Assembly (NCBI GenBank): GCA_029863355.1
Contig: JAOTVO010000033.1
Span: 1 to 14,570 of the forward strand
Length of the DNA: 14,570 bases
DNA from: Candidatus Krumholzibacteriia bacterium
Lineage (GTDB): Bacteria > Krumholzibacteriota > Krumholzibacteria > WVZY01 > JAKEHA01
Direction of reading: 5' to 3'
The position numbers were made by a program, and so were the translations under genes. A model generated the notes under the pieces. That model searched no databases, had not been told where the DNA came from, and worked only from the letters and a program-made list of their open reading frames with translations. Shown here piece by piece: positions 8,810 through 14,570 of the stretch (positions are counted from its first letter, which is position 1; each line of letters begins with the position of its first letter).

Positions 8810-9351
8810 GGCGACGCCCCCGCGCGGTCGCGGTGGCGCGAGAGCACGGCCAGGGCCGGACGCAGCGCCACCGTGAAGAGGAGCGCGTTCCACACGATGT
8901 GGACCACGCCGAACGCGACTCCGCCCCAGAGGTAGGCCCACAACCCCGCGGCACCGGTGAACGCGTAAAAGGCCGCCGCGTTCACTGCGAGCTGGTAGCC
9001 CAGCGTCAAGGCGGCGCCCACCGCGAGCGCGCGCAACGACGTCGGCAGCCCCGGCCCCGCGCGCGCGATCGCCGGCCCCGCGAGCGCACCAGCCACGCCC
9101 ACTCCCGCGTAGACCGCCACCTGCGTGGCGAGCACCGGTGGGACCGCCGCCCCCATCACGTTGAACAACGAGTGAATGCCCATGGCCGTGGCGCCGACCG
9201 CCGCACCCAGCCGCGCGCCCAGGAGGTAGCCCGAAACGAAAACCAGGAAGGTGACCAGTTCGACGTTGGGCACCGCCGCGAGCGCCTGGCCCGCCGCCAC
9301 GGTCAGCGCGACGAGCAGCGTGGCGAGCATGGCGGCGCGAGTGGCGTTCAT
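8806..9351 (-). CDS. Putative ECF transporter S component (membrane substrate-binding protein)
   Basis: A very hydrophobic 181-aa protein with about six membrane segments (near 8-27, 31-46, 48-65, 70-92, 104-130 and 138-163). PNVELVT (28-34), followed by a Gly/Ala-rich GARLGAAVGATAMGIHSLFN stretch, resembles S components of energy-coupling factor vitamin transporters. In that family the S component binds the vitamin and docks on a shared EcfT/EcfA module, which is not encoded here. I chose the ATG at 9351. An in-frame TTG at 9396 would add 15 residues, and neither start has a clear ribosome site. Its stop overlaps the start of the receptor gene (ATGA), implying linked translation. The substrate is not readable from the sequence; pairing with a BtuB-sized receptor makes a cobalamin-like cofactor the first guess. 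No cobalamin riboswitch box is visible upstream. Confidence 0.7.
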   Translation of the reverse strand: MNATRAAMLATLLVALTVAAGQALAAVPNVELVTFLVFVSGYLLGARLGAAVGATAMGIHSLFNVMGAAVPPVLATQVAVYAGVGVAGALAGPAIARAGPGLPTSLRALAVGAALTLGYQLAVNAAAFYAFTGAAGLWAYLWGGVAFGVVHIVWNALLFTVALRPALAVLSRHRDRAGASP

Positions 9352-9396
9352 CGTGCGGTTACGGATCGCGTGCGTGCGAACGGGGTCGAGGGGCAA

Positions 9397-9490
9397 TCGT
9401 AACCAGCCGCGCGCGCGGCCGTCAACGCAGAACGGAGGCCGTCGGCCGCGATTGCCGGTCAGGGGGTGGAGCGAAGGGTGCCCTCGTCCG
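9397..9490. other. Short non-coding gap with GC palindromes
   Basis: The gap between the TPR gene and the S-component gene, extending to 9351 if the ATG start is right. It contains a perfect 12-bp palindrome CCGCGCGCGCGG and a small GGCC-GAC-GGCC hairpin, neither followed by a U run. No promoter or riboswitch could be recognised. Whether the uptake genes have their own promoter is open. Confidence 0.4.
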
Positions 9491-10900
9491 CTAGCTGGTG
9501 CACTTGGCCAGCTTCTCGGAGACGTCGCGGAAGGTCACGTCGATCACGTAGACGTCCTCGAACTGGCTGCGCGCTTTCTCCAGGTCCCCCGCCATCTCGT
9601 AGGCCAGGCCGAGGTTGTACTTGATGCCCAGCGCGTCGCGGTCGCCGTCGCCGACCATGGAGAGCCCCTTGGTGAGCTGCTTGATGGCCAGCCCGGCCTG
9701 ATTCTGTCGGAGGAAGCACAGGCCGATCATCTCCAGGCTCTTCACGCGGAATTGTGTCGAGGTCGACGCCGCCTGGAACTCGCGCACCGCATCGGCGAAG
9801 AGCTCCATCTCGAGGTAGGCCATGCCGAGGTCGTAGTGGCTGCGGTAGTCCTCCTCGGAAGAGCCGTCCCCACCGTCCCCCATCTCGTCGAAGATCGCGG
9901 AGACGTGCACGGGGTCCGACGCGGCGCGCGGCGCCGGTGCCGGTGCGGGGCGCTTCGCCACGGGCTCCGGTTCGGCGGCCTGCGAGGGACCGGGCGGCGG
10001 GCTCGGCGCGGGCTCGGCGCGCGGCTCGGCGACGGGGCCCGCGGCCGTTTCCGCCGCTTCGGTCGCTTCGGCCTCCGCCGGCGCGTCGGGACCGTCGACG
10101 TCGTCCTCCGCCGGGACCGGCTCCGGCGGCGACTGGGCCGGCGGCGATCCGCCGGGCGGGGAGGCTGCCTCGGCGGTCGCAGGCGCCCGCGATTCCACGT
10201 CCATGCGCTCGCCGGCCGTGTGCGCCTCCGTCCAGATGTTCTCCTCGGTGATCACCTTCCCGCCGTCGGGCGCGCTGGACCGGATCGCGGCCGCCTCGTC
10301 GCCAAACCCCTTCTCCGAGAGCTTGGCCTGCACCGCCTCGGCGGCGGCCGCGTTGCCCGTGTCGTGATGAGCCCTGAGAAGCTTGAGGTGAACGCGGCCA
10401 GCCGGGTCATCGGCGCCCAGCTGCTCCATCGTTTGCGCCACGCGCTGGAGGAGTGCCGGCGAATTCGGCATCGCCTCGGCGATCTCGCCGGCGATGCGCG
10501 CGAACTCGCCGACGTCCACGGACGTTTCGCCCGCCACCTTGTCGAGGTAGGAGAGGTAGTAGGACTCGGCCTCGCGGGCAAGCCCCTGCTTGAGCCGGAT
10601 GTAGCCGAGCTTGGTCAGGACCTCGATGCGGGCCGGCAGCAACCGCAGCACCTTCTTGCACACAGCCACGGCGTTGTTGTGCAGGCTGACGTGCGTGTAG
10701 GAGTCGATGGCGTGCAGGAACGCGTCGTACGCTTCCGATTTGTTGCCGGTCTTGAGGTAAATATCCCCGAGCTCGTTGAAGACGTTGGGGTTGGACTGGT
10801 CGAGTTCGGCCAGGCGCTTGTACTCCTTGACGGCCGACACCCAGTCCTGCTTGCGGACCAGCTCGAGCGCTTTCTTTCGGATCGAGTTGACTTTGCTCAA
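9491..10900 (-). CDS. Two-lobed TPR protein, function unknown
   Basis: A soluble protein of 469 aa starting at the TTG at 10898-10900, which overlaps the hutI stop; the first residues SKVNSIRKKALELVRKQDW begin a TPR-like helix. The N-terminal lobe (about 5-205) has TPR repeats, the clearest being PNVFNELGDIYLKTGNKSEAYDAFLHAI (38-65). A linker of roughly 100 residues (about 235-335) is dominated by Pro, Ala and Glu and is probably disordered. The C-terminal lobe (about 350-465) has further repeats such as SHYDLGMAYLEMELFADAVREF (354-375) and IKYNLGLAYEMAGDLEKARSQFEDV (426-450). No signal peptide, membrane segment or catalytic motif is visible, so it is most likely a cytoplasmic scaffold. Such proteins are common in Myxococcota-like genomes and near T4P genes, but nothing in the sequence shows a link to pili or to histidine breakdown. 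An upstream in-frame start at 10948 would lie inside hutI and adds non-TPR sequence. Confidence 0.85.
   Translation of the reverse strand: MSKVNSIRKKALELVRKQDWVSAVKEYKRLAELDQSNPNVFNELGDIYLKTGNKSEAYDAFLHAIDSYTHVSLHNNAVAVCKKVLRLLPARIEVLTKLGYIRLKQGLAREAESYYLSYLDKVAGETSVDVGEFARIAGEIAEAMPNSPALLQRVAQTMEQLGADDPAGRVHLKLLRAHHDTGNAAAAEAVQAKLSEKGFGDEAAAIRSSAPDGGKVITEENIWTEAHTAGERMDVESRAPATAEAASPPGGSPPAQSPPEPVPAEDDVDGPDAPAEAEATEAAETAAGPVAEPRAEPAPSPPPGPSQAAEPEPVAKRPAPAPAPRAASDPVHVSAIFDEMGDGGDGSSEEDYRSHYDLGMAYLEMELFADAVREFQAASTSTQFRVKSLEMIGLCFLRQNQAGLAIKQLTKGLSMVGDGDRDALGIKYNLGLAYEMAGDLEKARSQFEDVYVIDVTFRDVSEKLAKCTS
10897..10900 (-). other. Stop/start overlap TTGA between hutI and the TPR gene
   Basis: The hutI stop TGA (10897-10899) shares bases with a TTG start codon (10898-10900). 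A CGGGG stretch lies about 8 nt upstream. Such overlaps normally reflect translational coupling, with the second gene read at a fraction of the first; the rare TTG start would lower the output further. Confidence 0.7.
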
Positions 10901-12201
10901 CCTGCTACCCCGTTCGCACTGGATGCCGTGCGCCCACCGCCGCCCCACCGCTTCCCACCGATGTACACACGCGCAACGGGATTGATCCCGAACCGGTTGG
11001 GGATCTCCCGATAGTCCTCGCAGTCGAGGACCAGGAAGTCAGCGCGCTTTCCGGCCTCGATGCTGCCGACGCTCCGCTCCCGTCCGACGACGAACGCGGC
11101 GTTGTAGGTGGACGCCGCAATCGCCTCGGCGGGCGTGAGCCGCATGTGCGAGCATGCGATCGCGATCATCATGGGCATGGACTCACTCGTCGAGCTTCCC
11201 GGGTTGAAGTCGGTTGCAATGGCGATCCGCACCCCCGCGGTCACCATCTCGCGCGCGGGCGCGAAATGGAGCGACGGCAGGCCGAAGCTCGTTCCCGGGA
11301 GCAGGACGCCGAACACACCCTTCTCCGCCATGCGAGCAGTCCCCCTGCGGCTGATCTTGGTGAGATGATCGGCGGAAACCGCACCGATTCTCGCCGCCAG
11401 TTCCGCGGAGCCGGTGTCCTCCAGTTCGTCCGCATGCAGCCTGGCTTTGAGTCCAGCCCGCTGCCCAGACCGCAAGATTCGTTCCGATTCTTCCACGTCG
11501 AATACGCCCTTCTCGCAGAAGACGTCGTTGTACTCGGCAAGGCCCGATGAGGCCACGGCGGGGATCATCTCGCCCACGAGCAGGTCGATAAAGGCTTGCC
11601 GGTCATGGCGATACGAGGCTGGAACGGAGTGCCCGCCCAGGAACGTCGGGACCACCGTCACCGGCAGCGTCTCGGCGAGCCGTCGGATGACGCGCAGCTG
11701 CTTGAGTTCGTTCTCGAGGTCGAGACCGTAACCACTTTTGATTTCGATAGTTGTCGTCCCATACAGGATACAACCCTCGACGCGCCGGCGGGAGACTGCA
11801 AAAAGCGAAGCCTCGTCGATATCTCGCACGTGCTCCACGCTTTTTGCGATCCCCCCGCCCCGCGCGGCGATCTCGGCATAGGGCGTTCCCTGCACGCGCC
11901 ACTCGTATTCGTCCAGGCGATAGCGGGCGAACACCGCGTGCGTGTGACAGTCGACGAATCCGGGCATGACGACCGCGCCCAGCGCGTCGACGACGTCCGC
12001 GCCCGGTCGTAGCGAGACGGCGCGCTCGACCGTCTCCCGCGGCCCCGCAGCCACGATGCGCCCATCCCGCGCGGCGACCGCGCCGTCGGCGACGAGCCCG
12101 AGGTCGCCCAGCGACGCCCCGGTCCGCGGCGATCCGTCGGGCCGCGCCAGCGTGAGGAGCTGGCCGCAGCCCACGACGAGCAGATCTGCTGGTTGGCTCA
12201 C
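10897..12201 (-). CDS. hutI: Imidazolonepropionase HutI
   Basis: Metal-dependent cytoplasmic hydrolase that opens 4-imidazolone-5-propanoate to N-formimino-L-glutamate, the third step of histidine degradation. The 434-aa length is usual for the family (slightly over 400) with a modest extra C-terminal tail of Gly/Ser/Ala. The amidohydrolase fold is clear: metal ligands H86 and H88 (DCHTHAVF), H256 (HADEL, with E259), H279 (SADHL) and D331 (ATDFNPGS), plus SGYGLD (156-161) and the GGH motif (H191). All catalytic positions are present. The start is GTG at 12199-12201, with GAGG about 9 nt upstream and 39 nt after the hutU stop. It follows hutU in the same direction, so the two make a metabolic pair. 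The stop codon overlaps the TTG start of the TPR gene. Confidence 0.96.
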   Translation of the reverse strand: MSQPADLLVVGCGQLLTLARPDGSPRTGASLGDLGLVADGAVAARDGRIVAAGPRETVERAVSLRPGADVVDALGAVVMPGFVDCHTHAVFARYRLDEYEWRVQGTPYAEIAARGGGIAKSVEHVRDIDEASLFAVSRRRVEGCILYGTTTIEIKSGYGLDLENELKQLRVIRRLAETLPVTVVPTFLGGHSVPASYRHDRQAFIDLLVGEMIPAVASSGLAEYNDVFCEKGVFDVEESERILRSGQRAGLKARLHADELEDTGSAELAARIGAVSADHLTKISRRGTARMAEKGVFGVLLPGTSFGLPSLHFAPAREMVTAGVRIAIATDFNPGSSTSESMPMMIAIACSHMRLTPAEAIAASTYNAAFVVGRERSVGSIEAGKRADFLVLDCEDYREIPNRFGINPVARVYIGGKRWGGGGRTASSANGVAG

Positions 12202-12240
12202 GCGCGTGCCTCGTTGGAAAGGGCCGTTCCGGGCGGCTGC

Positions 12241-13920
12241 CTAGGCTTCGTCCAGCATGGGTACGCGCACGCCGCCGGCGCGCGCCGCCGCGATGGCCTC
12301 CGGGTAGCCGGCGTCGGCGTGCCTTGCGATGCCGATGCCGGGGTCGCCGGTGAGGCAGCGGCCCAGCTTGCGGCGCGCTTCCTCGGTGCCGTCGGCGACC
12401 ACGGCCAGGCCGGCGTGGATCGACAGCCCCATGCCTACGCCGCCGCCGTGATGCACGGACACCCAGGCCGCGCCGTTGACGGCGTTCAAGAGGGCGTTGA
12501 GAATGGGCCAGTCGGCGACCGCGTCGGAGCCGTCGCGCATGGCCTCGGTCTCGCGGTAGGGGCTCGCCACCGAGCCGCTGTCGAGGTGATCGCGCCCGAT
12601 GACGATGGGCGCGCCGATGCGCCCCTTGGCCACGAGTTCGTTGACGGCCTCGCCGAAGCGCGCGCGTTCCCCGTACTTCAGCCAGCAGATGCGGGCGGGC
12701 AGTCCCTGGAACGCCACGCGCTCTCGCGCCATGCCGATCCACCGTGCCAGCGCCGGACGCTCCGGGAACAGCTCGAGGACGAGGTCGTCGGTCGCGGCGA
12801 TGTCGCGCGGCTCGCCCGAGAGGGCGATCCAGCGGAACGGGCCGTAGCCGTCGCAGAAGAGCGGCCGGATGTACGCGGGCACGAAGCCGGGAAACGCGAA
12901 GGCGTCGGCGTAGCCGGCCTTCTTGGCCTGCCCGCGGATGTTGTTGCCGTAGTCGAAGACCGCCGCGCCGGCCTTGGCGAAGCCGACCATCGCCTCCACG
13001 TGCCGCACGATCGAGGCATAGGACCGCGTCAGGTACCCCTCCGGGTCGCGCGCGCGCAACGCGGTCGCCTCGGCCGGCGAGAGGCCGCTGGGGATGTAGC
13101 CGTTCAGGGGATCGTGCGCGGAGGTCTGATCGGTGACGACGTCGACGGCGACGCCGCGCGCGAGCACTTCGGGGAACACGTCGGCGCAGTTGCCCACCAG
13201 CCCGATGGAGCGCGCGCGTCCCTGCCGCCGCGTTTCCTCCGCCTGGCGCAGCGCCTCGTCGAGGTCGTCGACCATCGCGTCGAGGTAGCGCGTCTCCAGG
13301 CGCTTACGGATCCGCTCCGGGTCCACCTCCACTGCGATCACGACGCCGTCGTTCATGGTGACGGCCAGCGGCTGCGCGCCGCCCATCCCCCCCAAACCGC
13401 CGGTGAGCACGAGCTTGCCGGAGAGCGAGGCGCCGAACTCCTTCTGCGCGCACGCGGCGAAGGTCTCGTGCGTGCCCTGCAGGATTCCCTGCGTGCCGAT
13501 GTACATCCAGCTCCCCGCGGTCATCTGCCCGAACATGATGAGCCCCTTGGCTTCGAGCTCCCAGAAGTGCTCCCACGTGGCCCACTGGGGAACGAGCAGC
13601 GAGTTGGCGATGAGCACGCGCGGGGCGCCGGTGTGGGTGGGAAAGACGGCGACGGGCTTGCCCGACTGCACGAGGAGCGTCTCGTCGTCGGCGAGCGCGC
13701 GCAACTCGCGCACGATGGCCTCGAAGCACGGCCAGTTGCGCGCCGCCTTTCCGCTGCCGCCGTAGACGACCAGGTTGGCGGGGTCCTCCGCCACCTCGTT
13801 GTCGAGGTTGTTGCAGAGCATGCGCAGGGCCGCTTCCTGCGCCCAGCCCCGGCACGACCGCTCTGTGCCGCGGGGCGCGCGGATCTTACCCCGCACGAAG
13901 GTCGTCTTCGCATCCGCCAT
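12241..13920 (-). CDS. hutU: Urocanate hydratase HutU
   Basis: Cytoplasmic NAD+-dependent enzyme that adds water to urocanate to give 4-imidazolone-5-propanoate, the HutI substrate. The 559-aa length is normal. The family signature [10 protein letters not shown] (404-413) is intact, including the active-site Cys412. Other landmarks are [11 protein letters not shown] (53-63), [13 protein letters not shown] (174-186) within the NAD-binding part, and [16 protein letters not shown] (322-337). The ATG at 13920 lies 6 nt after the stop of the helicase gene. AGGAG sits about 12 nt upstream, inside the end of that gene, so translation may be coupled to it. hutI follows downstream. hutH, whose product makes urocanate from histidine, is not seen within the window. 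Confidence 0.97.
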   Translation of the reverse strand: MADAKTTFVRGKIRAPRGTERSCRGWAQEAALRMLCNNLDNEVAEDPANLVVYGGSGKAARNWPCFEAIVRELRALADDETLLVQSGKPVAVFPTHTGAPRVLIANSLLVPQWATWEHFWELEAKGLIMFGQMTAGSWMYIGTQGILQGTHETFAACAQKEFGASLSGKLVLTGGLGGMGGAQPLAVTMNDGVVIAVEVDPERIRKRLETRYLDAMVDDLDEALRQAEETRRQGRARSIGLVGNCADVFPEVLARGVAVDVVTDQTSAHDPLNGYIPSGLSPAEATALRARDPEGYLTRSYASIVRHVEAMVGFAKAGAAVFDYGNNIRGQAKKAGYADAFAFPGFVPAYIRPLFCDGYGPFRWIALSGEPRDIAATDDLVLELFPERPALARWIGMARERVAFQGLPARICWLKYGERARFGEAVNELVAKGRIGAPIVIGRDHLDSGSVASPYRETEAMRDGSDAVADWPILNALLNAVNGAAWVSVHHGGGVGMGLSIHAGLAVVADGTEEARRKLGRCLTGDPGIGIARHADAGYPEAIAAARAGGVRVPMLDEA

Positions 13921-13926
13921 CTCGTG

Positions 13927-14570
13927 TCAGCTCCTCTCTCCGTCCGCGAACACGCCGCGCACGCGCGTCACCATGGCGTCGATGGAGGGACACAGCGCCG
14001 CTCCTTCGCCGGCGATCGCGTCGAGCACGCGCGCGCCGTACGGACCGTGCCACAGACGGCGATCCAATAGTATCACCGCACCACGGTCGCGGCCACTGCG
14101 AATGAGACGCCCCATGCCCTGCCGCAGCTTGAGCACGACGTCGGGAATGTAGAGCCTGTCGAAGGCGTCTTCGCCGCACGACGTGATGCGCTCTACGCGC
14201 GCGCGCACCAGCGGATCGACGGGGACGAGAAAGGGCAGCTTGGTGATGACGACGATCTCCACGAGATCGCCGGGCAGGTCCACGCCTTCCCAGAAGGACG
14301 CCAGTCCCAGCAGCACGCTCCCGGGGCGCGCCTTGAAGCGCGCAACCAGGTCGCCGCGCGCCGTTCCATCGCGCTGCGCGAACACGTCGGCGGCCGCCGG
14401 AGTGTCCTCCAGGCCGCGCGCCATGGCGTCGAGCTGCCGGCGCGAGGTGCACAGGACGAGCATGCGCCGGCGCAGCGCGCAGAGCGCCGCTACGGCGCGC
14501 GCGGCGGCGGCGGGAAAGGCGTCAGCGGACGGCTCGGGCAGCGCGTCCATCACCACCACCGCGCGGCGAG
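13927..14570 (-). CDS. DinG-family ATP-dependent helicase, C-terminal part
   Basis: The last roughly 214 residues of an XPD/DinG-type superfamily 2 DNA helicase; the frame is open to the right edge and the N-terminal ATP- and iron-sulphur-binding parts lie outside the window. What is seen is the second helicase lobe. MLVLCTSRRQLDAMA is the usual C-lobe strand that opens this domain in the family. FWEGVDLPGDLVEIVVITKLPF is the DinG-type motif V region. LKLRQGMGRLIRSGRDRGAVILLDRR is the motif VI region with the arginine finger area. In the family these enzymes unwind 5'-overhang or R-loop substrates in DNA repair. The first ATG/GTG in the visible part is an internal codon, not a start. The gene ends 6 nt before hutU, and its last bases contain the hutU ribosome site. 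The exact subtype (DinG or YoaA) cannot be fixed from this fragment. Confidence 0.9.
   Translation of the reverse strand, partial: RRAVVVMDALPEPSADAFPAAAARAVAALCALRRRMLVLCTSRRQLDAMARGLEDTPAAADVFAQRDGTARGDLVARFKARPGSVLLGLASFWEGVDLPGDLVEIVVITKLPFLVPVDPLVRARVERITSCGEDAFDRLYIPDVVLKLRQGMGRLIRSGRDRGAVILLDRRLWHGPYGARVLDAIAGEGAALCPSIDAMVTRVRGVFADGERS

Noticed and set aside
8810..8941. N-terminal extension of the TonB-dependent receptor to 8941
   Set aside because: It would place 44 Arg/Pro-rich residues before the signal peptide and overlap the S-component gene; the ATGA junction at 8806-8809 is far more natural.
9352..9490. Cobalamin or other riboswitch ahead of the S-component gene
   Set aside because: I looked for the conserved B12-box pattern and a structured leader; the gap is short and shows only GC palindromes.
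9251..11014. A long plus-strand open frame opposite the TPR gene
   Set aside because: Low-complexity Arg/Gly/Val-rich product with no family resemblance; the opposite strand encodes clear TPR repeats.
12193..14070. A 625-codon plus-strand open frame opposite hutU
   Set aside because: It is the antisense of a fully conserved urocanate hydratase; no motif of its own.

Overview
The window is GC-rich, densely packed DNA, and every gene I can support lies on the minus strand, so transcription runs from high to low coordinates. It carries type IV pilus (T4P) genes with a PilS/PilR two-component pair, a TonB-dependent outer-membrane receptor and histidine-degradation genes. This indicates a Gram-negative-type (diderm) bacterium. 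The order pilB-pilT-pilC-pilS-pilR resembles the Myxococcus xanthus pil cluster. A Myxococcota-like, Gemmatimonadota-like or other uncultured high-GC diderm lineage is plausible, but the phylum cannot be fixed from this window. There are no RNA genes, insertion sequences, CRISPR arrays or phage genes.

Right end (about 9.5-14.6 kb), in transcription order: the C-terminal part of a DinG-type helicase running off the edge; hutU (urocanate hydratase) 6 nt after it; hutI (imidazolonepropionase) 39 nt later; and a two-lobed TPR protein whose TTG start overlaps the hutI stop. HutU and HutI perform consecutive steps of histidine degradation. hutH and the last hut step are not in the window.

Middle (about 7.0-9.4 kb): a small membrane protein resembling the substrate-binding S component of ECF vitamin transporters. 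Its stop overlaps the start of a 612-aa TonB-dependent receptor (ATGA). The pair looks like an outer- plus inner-membrane uptake route for a cofactor. A hairpin follows the receptor gene.

Left end (1-6.97 kb): a 376-bp non-coding region with an excellent sigma-54 (-24/-12) promoter match, then pilB (extension ATPase), pilT (retraction ATPase), pilC (platform protein), pilS (sensor kinase) and pilR (sigma-54 enhancer-binding regulator). pilR runs off the left edge. The sigma-54 promoter heads an operon whose last visible gene encodes a sigma-54 activator, which suggests autoregulation. As given, pilR carries a one-base deletion exactly in the Walker A codons. The reading frame resumes intact afterwards, so this is either a sequence error or a very recent lesion.

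I did not find a wholly unknown system. The items most worth checking are the sigma-54/PilR circuit with its frameshift, the S-component/TonB-receptor pair and the TPR protein coupled to hutI.
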